Shown: positions 55,231 to 63,132 of the stretch, one piece after another
How the letters are laid out: each line of letters opens with the position of its first letter
How positions within the stretch are numbered: the first letter of the stretch is position 1
Assembly (NCBI RefSeq): GCF_002095475.1
Contig: NZ_MLFR01000018.1
Location: 1 to 64,000 of the forward strand
Reading direction: 5' to 3'
Length of the DNA: 64,000 nucleotides
Origin: Pantoea rwandensis
Lineage (GTDB): Bacteria > Pseudomonadota > Gammaproteobacteria > Enterobacterales > Enterobacteriaceae
Position numbers and translations under genes: made by a program
The notes under the pieces: model-generated
Seen by the model: the letters and a program-made list of their open reading frames with translations, nothing else
Database searches by the model: none
Told to the model about the DNA's origin: nothing

Positions 55231-56925
55231 TTAAGCCCAATACTTCTTCTTGCTGGTCTTGCCCACGCCGGGATTGCAACTGTTCGTCGGGTCCAACTGC
55301 TTCCAGTGTTCCACATGCTCGCACGACGCCTGATACAGATGCCCCACGTTATGCTCAGCGGGATATTTCGCCCCGCGCTGCTCCAGATAAACTTTCACGG
55401 CTTCCTTAAACGCCTTCGCATCAACGCCTTCCTTCAGCACATAATCCTGATGGTTCACATAGCAGAAGAAATGCCCACAGCAAGAATCGACCTGCACTTG
55501 CGCAGCCAAATCTGCGGGAAGCACCAGACGCCAAACATCATCATTACGGCGAAGCGCGACATCAAAGGCGACCAGACGCTCATTTGGGTTATACCCCAAC
55601 GCATCGCAATAGGAGATGGTACAACCACCCACGCCAAAACGGACCAGAAAAGCATCAGCGGCTTCGCGAGCATTGCAATGGAAAAAACCACCGTTGTGTT
55701 CAGCAAAAAATTGCTGCAATAAGCTTTGCAACTCACCGGTCTGCTGCACATCGACTTTAATCATCAAATGATGTTCGTACTCGCTGCGGTAATCCATGAT
55801 GCGCGGTGCGACAAAGCTGGGGCTTAGCTGGTTAAAGAATTGCAGCGTCCGATCAACAAAATTGCGAGGCAGGAAAGGCACATGGCTGACACGTACATCC
55901 CATTTCGCTTTGTTGGCCATCATTTTGGGGATCGCCTGCGGCCCGAGTTTGCGAATCGCCAAATACATATGTTTGGCGTAACGCACTGTCAGATCAAAGG
56001 CATTGCGATGGATATATTCAGCCTGTAAAGGTAACTCGCTCATCTGGCTAAGCAGAAAACGGCGCAGCGCCACCAACTCACGTTCATCATGGGTGCCAAT
56101 ATAGAAAGTGTCGCTACCGGCACTGGCTTCAAAGGTCGGCAAGCGTACCGCGAAGACCACTACCTTGCCTGCGCTGCCGGAGCTGTCATGGAGATAACGC
56201 AGATCGCCGTTAAAGCGCGAAGGGGAGTCAGCCGTGATGTCACGCAGTCGGTCAGCATAATCATCAGCCCAAATTTTTCCCTGCCAATCGACATGCTCAC
56301 CGGTTTGATACTGTTGCTCGGTAAGATTTTTAAGCATGGCTTCCGGTGAGTCACCCAAATCAATGCCAAGATGATTGACCATCTCTAAGCGCCCGTCGTC
56401 GTGAATGCGCGCAAACAGTGATTTCTCGGTAAACGCGGGACCTCGACGAATCAGCGAACCGCCAGAATTATTACAGATACCCCCAACCACCGAAGCGCCA
56501 ATACAGCTGGAACCGATCACCGAATGCGGCTCACGGCCCAGCGGTTGTAGCGTCTGCTCCAGTTCGGTCAAAGTGGTGCCAGGGAAGGCGATGACCTGGC
56601 GTGCCTGGTCGATGACGTGCACACCTTTAAGCTGCCGGGTACTGATGATCACCACTTCACGATCGTAATCGTTGCCATCGGGCGTCGAACCGCCCGTCAC
56701 GCCGGTATTCGAAGCCTGCATCAAAATAATGGCGTTATGTGCCACACATATTTCGAGTGTTTGCCACAACTGCGGCAAGGTTTGTGGCAGCAGCACCGCC
56801 AAAGCCTCTCCGCGTCCAACACGAAATCCTTTGGTGTACCAAGCTTTATTATCGGCATCAGTTAATACCTGCTTGTCGCCCACTATGCCAGCGAGCTGAC
56901 GCAACATCTCCTGCGAGGTGGTCAT
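55231..56925 (-). CDS. dld: Quinone-dependent D-lactate dehydrogenase
   Basis: 564-aa FAD enzyme at the inner membrane that oxidises D-lactate to pyruvate and feeds electrons to quinone (E. coli Dld 571 aa). The FAD-binding segments are NAIILMQASNTGVTGGSTPD, QVIAFPGTTLTELEQTL and GSSCIGASVVGGICNNSGGS. The C-terminal half has the membrane-binding and catalytic domains, ending PTNSCNPGVGKTSKKKYWA. It is transcribed leftward, divergent from the PTS operon across 436 bp. Confidence 0.96.
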   Translation of the reverse strand: MTTSQEMLRQLAGIVGDKQVLTDADNKAWYTKGFRVGRGEALAVLLPQTLPQLWQTLEICVAHNAIILMQASNTGVTGGSTPDGNDYDREVVIISTRQLKGVHVIDQARQVIAFPGTTLTELEQTLQPLGREPHSVIGSSCIGASVVGGICNNSGGSLIRRGPAFTEKSLFARIHDDGRLEMVNHLGIDLGDSPEAMLKNLTEQQYQTGEHVDWQGKIWADDYADRLRDITADSPSRFNGDLRYLHDSSGSAGKVVVFAVRLPTFEASAGSDTFYIGTHDERELVALRRFLLSQMSELPLQAEYIHRNAFDLTVRYAKHMYLAIRKLGPQAIPKMMANKAKWDVRVSHVPFLPRNFVDRTLQFFNQLSPSFVAPRIMDYRSEYEHHLMIKVDVQQTGELQSLLQQFFAEHNGGFFHCNAREAADAFLVRFGVGGCTISYCDALGYNPNERLVAFDVALRRNDDVWRLVLPADLAAQVQVDSCCGHFFCYVNHQDYVLKEGVDAKAFKEAVKVYLEQRGAKYPAEHNVGHLYQASCEHVEHWKQLDPTNSCNPGVGKTSKKKYWA

Positions 56926-57209
56926 GTTTTCTCTTCTTTGTCATTTATTTACCGCGTTATTGGAGCGCCTGAACGGCGCCACGTCAATCATTCCACGGCA
57001 CTCATCCAGAAATAACGCACTGAATCATTATCCCTTTATCTATCGTGGGAAAAAGTCTCTGAACCGATAAAAATGCGCGGGTAATCACAATTCAGATCGA
57101 AAGAAATTAAGGGGGGAATGGCGATAAAGGGACAACAACGATTTGAGGTATAAAATAAATATAACTCAATGATTTATATGGTTTTTTATAATTAACTGAA
57201 AGAAACCAG

Positions 57210-57227
57210 ATGTGATGTACATCACAA
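57210..57227. promoter_or_regulatory. CRP-type site between dld and the PTS operon
   Basis: TGTGATGTACATCACA (57211-57226) is a perfect palindrome and matches the CRP consensus half-site on both sides. Its centre is 143 bp before the kinase gene and 294 bp before dld. A weaker TGTGA-type site is at 57285. The rest of the 436-bp gap (56926-57361) is AT-rich without a visible gene. It predicts catabolite control of the operon. Confidence 0.8.
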
Positions 57228-57361
57228 AAAATAGCCAATAAATACCTGTGTCAACGTTGTCGCTTATTAAATTCATGGCAAAAGTGTGATCTCTATTGCA
57301 AATAGAAAAGTCGTTCACCGGAAGAATGAGTGTCAGACGCGCAGCATAGGGAGTGATGACA

Positions 57362-58342
57362 ATGAGAATTGGCATGGTGATCAGCGGTGGCGATGTAACC
57401 GGAATAAATAACTTTGTGTTTCAAATATCACGTATGACACAAGCGGATATGGTGTTATTTAATGGCGGTATTCCAGGCTTGTTAGAAAATCGCCATCAGG
57501 AAATAACGCAGCGTGATTTGGTGGATTACGCCATCACGTCAATTCCTGTGATGCAATCAGGACGCACCACGCGGAAACTGATTCGACCCGAATATGAGTT
57601 GATTGCTAAACAACTTAAATCACTGCGCATCGATGTATTAGTTATGGCGGGTGGCGACGGATCATTACAATTTCTACACACGTTAAGTGAGTTCGGCGTG
57701 AATTGTTTTGGCGTCGGTATGACCATCGATAACGACGTTTTTGGCAGCGACTATACCATTGGTTTCTCCACTGCCTGCGAACAAGTATTAAAAGAAGTCT
57801 CCAAGCTAAGAAATACCGGGCGTGCATTAACCGGTCGCGTATTTATGGTGGAATTGCTGGGCGGCTATTGTGGTGAACTTACACTCCAGTCGGCAATTAA
57901 ATCCAACGCTGATTTTGCGCTGATCCCAGAATGTCAGATCCCGCCGCAGGAGCTGGCAGAGCGCATCACCCAGCGGTTGGCCGCGCAAAACAGTGTCGTC
58001 ATCCTCTGCTCTGAAGGGTACACCCGAGAGTATTCGCCAGGTTTTCAGGGGGCGATAGATACGCTGATAAAACAGATTGAACCGCTGATTGGGGTACGTA
58101 TTCGTAAAACCATCATCGGTTACGGCTTGCGAAGTGGTGATCCAACCTGTGAAGAAATTTATCAGGGCACCATTATGGCCAGTGAAGTCGCGCGTTGTAT
58201 TCAGTCGGGAATGCGCAATAAAGCGGTGATTATTAATGGCAGTCATCGACCGATACCGATTGATCTTATAAGCATGAAAAAACGCCTGGTTGATACCGAA
58301 GGGCATCATTACAAACTCGCTAAACAACTGCATATTCTGTGA
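57362..58342 (+). CDS. 6-phosphofructokinase-like sugar-phosphate kinase
   Basis: 326 aa, PfkA family. The ATP-binding loops are MVISGGDVTGIN (residues 5-16) and MAGGDGSLQF (95-104, E. coli D103 position). The catalytic Asp is D123 in GMTIDNDVFG (E. coli D127). It differs from PfkA in many surface segments, so it may act on another ketohexose-6-phosphate, such as tagatose-6-P, rather than fructose-6-P. ATG 57362 has AGGGAG 8 bases upstream; the ATG at 57356 is too close to it. It heads the operon, and the IIB gene follows 10 bp after its stop. Confidence 0.85.
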   Translation: MRIGMVISGGDVTGINNFVFQISRMTQADMVLFNGGIPGLLENRHQEITQRDLVDYAITSIPVMQSGRTTRKLIRPEYELIAKQLKSLRIDVLVMAGGDGSLQFLHTLSEFGVNCFGVGMTIDNDVFGSDYTIGFSTACEQVLKEVSKLRNTGRALTGRVFMVELLGGYCGELTLQSAIKSNADFALIPECQIPPQELAERITQRLAAQNSVVILCSEGYTREYSPGFQGAIDTLIKQIEPLIGVRIRKTIIGYGLRSGDPTCEEIYQGTIMASEVARCIQSGMRNKAVIINGSHRPIPIDLISMKKRLVDTEGHHYKLAKQLHIL

Positions 58343-58352
58343 GGAAAACACC

Positions 58353-58667
58353 ATGCTGAAAATATTATGTGTCTGTGGATGTGGTCTGGGTTCTAGTTTC
58401 GCTATCGAAATGAGTGCCAAATCCGTATTAAAGAAACTCGAAATTGAAGCGGATATTGATCACACCACAATTTCAGAAGCCAATGCTTTTAAATCCGACA
58501 TGATTCTAACCCAAAAGGCGTTTGCCGACGTCTTGAATGCTGATGCTACCCCAGAACAGATCAAGCGGGTGATTATTCTCAATAGGCTGACAGATAAAGC
58601 GGAAATTGAAGAAAAAATCGTGGCATTTATGAAAGAACGTAACTTAAAGGTTGCCAACCATGAATAG
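58353..58667 (+). CDS. PTS IIB component, ascorbate/SgaB type
   Basis: 104-aa cytoplasmic phosphocarrier. The phospho-cysteine loop CVCGCGLGSSFAIEM starts at residue 6, with C8 as the likely active Cys by alignment with UlaB. It passes phosphate from the IIA to the incoming sugar. AGGAAAA precedes the ATG. The stop overlaps the IIC start. Relatives of this IIB type serve several sugars, so ascorbate should not be assumed. Confidence 0.87.
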   Translation: MLKILCVCGCGLGSSFAIEMSAKSVLKKLEIEADIDHTTISEANAFKSDMILTQKAFADVLNADATPEQIKRVIILNRLTDKAEIEEKIVAFMKERNLKVANHE

Positions 58668-60027
58668 TGTGTTCAACTTCCTGGTAAAAGATCTATTAGG
58701 GCAGGCATCCATTCTGATCGCCTTTATTGCCCTGATTGGTCTGTTACTGCAGAAAAAATCGGCAGGTAAGGTGGTGGAAGGCACCTTTAAAACTCTGCTG
58801 GGCTTCTTAATTATGATGGCAGGTATCAACATTATTGTGAGTGCGTTGACCTTCCTGAACACCATTTTCACCCACGGCTTTGGCATGAAAGGCTATATCA
58901 CTGATGTGGCAGCCATTGCAGGGTTAGCGAGCCGCGAGCTGGGTTCAGAAGTGGCTTTGACGCTGTTGGTGATTTTCATCGTCAACATCATCATTGCGCG
59001 TCTGACACCGTTCAAATACATCTTCCTGACCGGGCAGGCGCTGTTGTGGATGGCGACAATCGGTGCGGTGATTGGCTATAAAGCGGGGCTAACAGGTTTA
59101 CCTCTGATCCTTACCGGCGGCATCTTTGGCGGCATTATGGCGGTGGTGATGCCAGCACTGGCACAACCGGTGGTTCGCCGTATCACGGATTCCGATGATG
59201 TTGCACTGGGGCACTTCTGCACCATTGGTTACTTGCTGACAGCGGCAGTGGCGAAGGTGGTCGGTAAAGGCTCGCGCTCAACGGAAGATCTCAAGCTGCC
59301 AGACAACTTCAAGTTCCTGCAGGACACCTATCTGTCGATGGCGGTGGTGATGGTCCCGATGTACCTGATCCCAGCAGTAGCAGCAGGCCCAGAATTTATC
59401 GGCCAGTACAGTAACGGCATGAACTATCTAATGTATGCCTTTATGCAGTCGATTCAATTCGTGGCAGGTGTGTTCGTGCTGTATAGCGGCGTGCGTTTAT
59501 TGCTCAACGAGTTGGTGCCAGCGTTCCGTGGCATTGCGATGCGCTTGGTGCCAGATGCAAAACCAGCGCTCGACTGTCCGGTGATGTTCCCCTACGCCCC
59601 GAATGCGGTAATTGTGGGCTTCCTCGCCACCACCTTGGGTTCTGTTGTCGGCATGCTGGTATTCCCGATGTTTGGTCTGGCGATGATTCTGCCAGGGCTG
59701 CTGACCAACTTCTTTGCCGGTGGTACTGCAGGCGTATTTGGTAATGCGCTGGGCGGACGTCGCGGCGCGATGATTGGCGGATTTGTTCACGGCCTGTTCA
59801 TTACCTTCTTACCGGCCATTCTAGTGCCGATGCTGGAAAGCTACGGTTTCACCGGCGTGACCTTCAGTGACTCTGACGTGATCAGTACCGGACTGGTATT
59901 GGGACATGCGTTCCAGGGTAATTGGCTGTTCGTCGCACTGTTTATTGCCTTTATCACCCTAATCGCCTGGTTTGTTAACGGAAAACCCACTAAATCCCAT
60001 GAGGAAAAACTCCATGAAACTTTATAA
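58660..60027 (+). CDS. PTS IIC membrane permease, UlaA/SgaT family
   Basis: 455 aa with about 10-11 hydrophobic segments and no soluble domain, typical of the IIC of the L-ascorbate family. Markers are LLQKKSAGKVVEGTFKTLLG near the start, a large loop PDNFKFLQDTYLSMAVVMVP, and CPVMFPYAPNAVIVGFLATT and GGRRGAMIGGFVHGL in the second half. AAAGG precedes ATG 58660, which lies inside the end of the IIB gene. The substrate is unknown; the downstream aldolase argues for a hexose-type rather than an ascorbate-type pathway, since no UlaG, UlaD, UlaE or UlaF gene is present. Confidence 0.88.
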   Translation: MNSVFNFLVKDLLGQASILIAFIALIGLLLQKKSAGKVVEGTFKTLLGFLIMMAGINIIVSALTFLNTIFTHGFGMKGYITDVAAIAGLASRELGSEVALTLLVIFIVNIIIARLTPFKYIFLTGQALLWMATIGAVIGYKAGLTGLPLILTGGIFGGIMAVVMPALAQPVVRRITDSDDVALGHFCTIGYLLTAAVAKVVGKGSRSTEDLKLPDNFKFLQDTYLSMAVVMVPMYLIPAVAAGPEFIGQYSNGMNYLMYAFMQSIQFVAGVFVLYSGVRLLLNELVPAFRGIAMRLVPDAKPALDCPVMFPYAPNAVIVGFLATTLGSVVGMLVFPMFGLAMILPGLLTNFFAGGTAGVFGNALGGRRGAMIGGFVHGLFITFLPAILVPMLESYGFTGVTFSDSDVISTGLVLGHAFQGNWLFVALFIAFITLIAWFVNGKPTKSHEEKLHETL

Positions 60028-60856
60028 CTTTACCGATCTGTTACAGGTGGCTAAACAACGTGAATTTAAAGCGGTCGGTTCCTTTAATTTGCACTGTCTG
60101 GAAATGCTACCGGCCTTTTTTAAAGCAGCAGAAAAAACCAATAGTCCATTAATGATTCAAATCTCTACCGGCACCGCAAAATATCTGGGACATAAATTAT
60201 TAGTGGATGCGATCCGTTCATTATCGGAAAGCCGGAATGTGCCGACCTGTTTGCATCTTGATCACTGTTCAGATTTAGAGGCGATTCAAACTGCACTCGA
60301 CGCGGGATTCAGTTCAATTATGTATGATGGCTCGCATTTATCGATTGAAGAGAATATTGCCAACACGCGCCGCGTAATTGATATGGCGCGTCCATTAGCT
60401 GTCTCGGTAGAGGCAGAACTGGGGGCGATTGGTGGCTCTGAAGACGGTAAAGAAGTGGAAATGAACGATGCTTCCTTCACCACCGTAGACGATGCCAAAC
60501 GTTTCGTCGACGAAACTGGCGTGGACATGCTGGCGATTTCCATCGGGACGGTACACGGTTTGTACACCGGTAAAGCGCACATTCAGCATCAGCGCCTGGC
60601 CGATATCACTGAGGCGACGAAGACGCCACTGGTGTTGCACGGTGGCACAGGCGTCAGTGATGAAGATATGCGCCTGGCCGTGCGCAGCGGGATTGAAAAA
60701 GTGAACGTGGGCACGGAAATGAATGTGCAGTGGGTGGCAAACTGCAAGCAGACGTTTGAAAAAGGCAAAGTGAACGACAGTGTGCGTAACTTCCTGGTGC
60801 CCGCTAACGATGCCGTTACCAATGTGTTGGTAGAAAAGATTTCACTGTTCCGTTAA
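60014..60856 (+). CDS. Class II ketose-bisphosphate aldolase
   Basis: 280-aa zinc aldolase of the FbaA/GatY/KbaY family, cleaving a ketose-1,6-bisphosphate to two triose phosphates. Zinc and catalytic motifs are LHLDHCSDLEAIQ (catalytic Asp and zinc His), VSVEAELGAIGGSEDG, IGTVHGLYTGKA and LVLHGGTGVSDED. The length (280) is nearer GatY/KbaY (284-286) than FbaA (359), favouring tagatose-type substrates, but this is not proof. The start follows GAGGAAAA and overlaps the IIC stop by 14 bases. Confidence 0.87.
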   Translation: MKLYNFTDLLQVAKQREFKAVGSFNLHCLEMLPAFFKAAEKTNSPLMIQISTGTAKYLGHKLLVDAIRSLSESRNVPTCLHLDHCSDLEAIQTALDAGFSSIMYDGSHLSIEENIANTRRVIDMARPLAVSVEAELGAIGGSEDGKEVEMNDASFTTVDDAKRFVDETGVDMLAISIGTVHGLYTGKAHIQHQRLADITEATKTPLVLHGGTGVSDEDMRLAVRSGIEKVNVGTEMNVQWVANCKQTFEKGKVNDSVRNFLVPANDAVTNVLVEKISLFR

Positions 60857-60919
60857 GTACGACTCTCTCATGACGTAATAACCTGAGGTGCCCTGGCGCC
60901 ATTCGGGGCAGGAGACGCT

Positions 60920-61189
60920 ATGTTTGGATTCTTGAAAAAGGGCTCTGATAATAAGAGCCAGGATTCACAAGAAATAGATCTTCAGGCTGAAACGATTAGC
61001 GGAAAAATAAGCGAGCTGGAGCAACAGCTCGCAAATAATCCGCAGGCCGTCGATACGCAAAAACAATTGATGTTGGAATATAATCGTGCATTAAATATTT
61101 TTGCTAAGAGTCGCCGTTTTCGTCAGGAAATTGATCCGCTGTTCATTAAAATTGATGAGCTGCGTAATACCATCCGCAAATCGATTTAA
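60920..61189 (+). CDS. Small coiled protein of the PTS operon
   Basis: 89 aa, not recognised. It starts MFGFLKKGSDNKSQDSQEID, with a short hydrophobic-basic N-terminus that could touch the membrane. A long charged helix with heptad-like spacing follows (ETISGKISELEQQLANNPQA and LMLEYNRALNIFAKSRRFRQ). There is no signal peptide and no Cys. GGCAGGAGA precedes the ATG. It sits between the aldolase and IIA genes with a 9-bp gap to the latter, so it is probably part of the system, perhaps a scaffold or regulator. This is inference from position only. Confidence 0.75.
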   Translation: MFGFLKKGSDNKSQDSQEIDLQAETISGKISELEQQLANNPQAVDTQKQLMLEYNRALNIFAKSRRFRQEIDPLFIKIDELRNTIRKSI

Positions 61190-61198
61190 GGAGGCAGT

Positions 61199-61636
61199 AT
61201 GAGTATCAAGCGACTGCTGCAAGAAGCGAACGCGATTCAGGTGGGGATCACGGCCACGGATTGGCGCGAAGTCATTGCGCTGGCGGCGCAACCGCTGGTA
61301 GACGGCGGATACGTTAAGGACTCGTATCCCGAGGCGGTGATCGCCAACACACTGACGCACGGTGCCTATTACGTGTTTGAAGAGGGGATTGCCATACCTC
61401 ATGCCCGCCCAGAAACCGGGGTAATGAAAGATTGTTTCAGCATGATCGTATTGGACGAACCGATTTCCTTTGACGGCAGTGACAAAGCTGACATCGTGAT
61501 CATGTTTGGCGCGCGCGACAGCAATGCTCACATTGAAGAGGGCATTCGTGCCATCGTCTCGCTATTGGAGGACGAAGAGACGCTGGTTCGGTTACGCAAA
61601 GCCAGCAGTGTTGCGGAGGTAATAGAAATCTTATGA
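61199..61636 (+). CDS. PTS IIA component, mannitol/fructose family
   Basis: 145-aa phosphocarrier taking phosphate from HPr. The active His is H68 in GIAIPHARPETG. It aligns with UlaC-type IIA proteins (SIKRLLQEANAIQVGITATDW at the start, RAIVSLLEDEETLVRLRKAS near the end). AAGGAGGCAGT precedes the ATG. It completes the IIA-IIB-IIC set of this operon and overlaps the kinase start by 4 bases. Confidence 0.9.
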   Translation: MSIKRLLQEANAIQVGITATDWREVIALAAQPLVDGGYVKDSYPEAVIANTLTHGAYYVFEEGIAIPHARPETGVMKDCFSMIVLDEPISFDGSDKADIVIMFGARDSNAHIEEGIRAIVSLLEDEETLVRLRKASSVAEVIEIL

Positions 61637-62217
61637 CTTCCCACACTGAAGAGAAGTACGCGGTGCTGATTAACGGTATTCCGGCTTCGGGCAAGAGCAC
61701 GCTAACTCGCGCACTGGCAGAGCAGTTTGGTTTTCCTGTGCTGACGCTCGACTGCCTGAAAGAGCCGTTTATGGCCAGTTTCGCGCCAGTAGACCGCTTG
61801 CGAAATCGTCAGCTGGGATGTGCTGCTTATCAGGCGATCTGGAAAGTGGTGGGTCAGGCGCCCACGCGCTGTGTTTATCTGATAGATGCCTGGTTTGGTT
61901 TCCAACCCAAAGAGGTACTGCAGCAGGGATTGCAGCAGGCTGGCATTACGCGGGTGCTGGAAGTGTGGATGGCGATAACCCCAGACGAGGCGGTAGCCCG
62001 TTATCAGTCACGGTTGACGCAGCGTATGCCGGGCCATCCGGGTGCTGAGTATCTGCCAGAACTGCGTAAACTGGCAGAAACGGCGCAGCCAATGGCGCTG
62101 GGTCCGGTATTACAACTGGACGCCAGCGATCCTGACGAAGCCGCCGCTTGTGCATGGTTGCAGCGTCAACTGCGTTTGCCGGTAAGTGCTCAACCCGCTT
62201 TATCCGCTTCAGGCTGA
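61633..62217 (+). CDS. P-loop kinase-like protein
   Basis: 194 aa with a clear Walker A, VLINGIPASGKSTLTRALA (residues about 11-29), and the downstream LTLDCLKEPF and LIDAWFGF segments of the AAA/gluconate-kinase-like group. No lid sequence ties it to a known sugar kinase. It starts on the IIA stop (ATGA overlap), so it is a firm part of the operon; its last 28 bp overlap the end of the opposite-strand dehydrogenase. It may phosphorylate a second sugar form or an intermediate; nothing fixes the substrate. Confidence 0.78.
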   Translation: MTSHTEEKYAVLINGIPASGKSTLTRALAEQFGFPVLTLDCLKEPFMASFAPVDRLRNRQLGCAAYQAIWKVVGQAPTRCVYLIDAWFGFQPKEVLQQGLQQAGITRVLEVWMAITPDEAVARYQSRLTQRMPGHPGAEYLPELRKLAETAQPMALGPVLQLDASDPDEAAACAWLQRQLRLPVSAQPALSASG

Positions 62218-63047
62218 AAGAAGGCCGCCAGCAATGTGCTGAACTGTTGATCGTGCTGACGATCTTCAGCCAGCTGGCGGCAGATTTCGCCCAGTGCCTG
62301 ATACAGCCTATCGGTGGCGAGTTCGCCCTGATTCAGTGAAGCAATCTCATCCATCTCTGCCGCCCAGCGCCAGGCTTTTGGCAACATATCGGGCGTGGCC
62401 TTCGCCATCCTTTGCAGCAGCGCCTGTTGGCTCTCCTGCATCTCTTCACGCAGCGCATCGGCCGCACCGACCCGACTGGCATTAATCAACATCGCCGAGG
62501 TGAGTAACGTGATGCCTTTATTGATCCCGGCGTAGGCCATTTTCAGCGCAGACGCAGCGCCATTTTCGGCATTCATCACCCGCACCCGCAAACCCCAGTC
62601 ACTCAATGTGGCCAGCTGCGCTGCATGAGGTCCCGAAAACCAGAAGCGTGGACCCTCGGGATTCTGTTCACCCGGTGGCAAGCCGATAATGGCGGCGTCG
62701 GCAAAGGGCGCCCCGGTGCTTTCAATAACCCGTGCAACCTGTTTTAGGGTTTCCGGGCTGATGGCGTTGCAATCCACATACAGCGGTTTTTTCTGGGCGG
62801 ATTGCAGCAGCGGGGCCATGTGCTGCGCCCAACTCAACGCTGATTCTGGTGGCAGAATGGACAGGATAATATCGGCATCACAAAGCGTCTTCTCGTCGAC
62901 ATCCACAATATTCGCTGCCTGCGCGCGCTGCTGCGATATAGCCGAACGTTGGCTTAAAGCCGCAATAACGCGCGCACCGTGCTGTTCGAGCACGCCCCCC
63001 ACAGCCGCACCCATGGCGCCAGGGGCGGCGATAGCGATGGTTTTCAT
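62190..63047 (-). CDS. NAD(P)-dependent dehydrogenase with DUF1932 domain
   Basis: 285 aa. The N-terminal Rossmann fold starts IAIAAPGAMGAAVGGVLEQH, and the C-terminal helical domain (about residues 165-275) fits the DUF1932 phosphogluconate-dehydrogenase-like type: GAASALKMAYAGINKGITLL carries the catalytic-type Lys. The substrate is unknown. Its 3' end overlaps the P-loop kinase gene by 28 bp on the other strand. A LysR gene lies upstream on the same strand, 85 bp away. Confidence 0.83.
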   Translation of the reverse strand: MKTIAIAAPGAMGAAVGGVLEQHGARVIAALSQRSAISQQRAQAANIVDVDEKTLCDADIILSILPPESALSWAQHMAPLLQSAQKKPLYVDCNAISPETLKQVARVIESTGAPFADAAIIGLPPGEQNPEGPRFWFSGPHAAQLATLSDWGLRVRVMNAENGAASALKMAYAGINKGITLLTSAMLINASRVGAADALREEMQESQQALLQRMAKATPDMLPKAWRWAAEMDEIASLNQGELATDRLYQALGEICRQLAEDRQHDQQFSTLLAAFFQPEADKAG

Positions 63048-63132
63048 ACTGGCATCTCCTTAAATCATCAGACTGTCAGTATGGAACGCCTTGCCAATAG
63101 CGTACTCAGGGAAGTGCAAGCAAATACAACTG

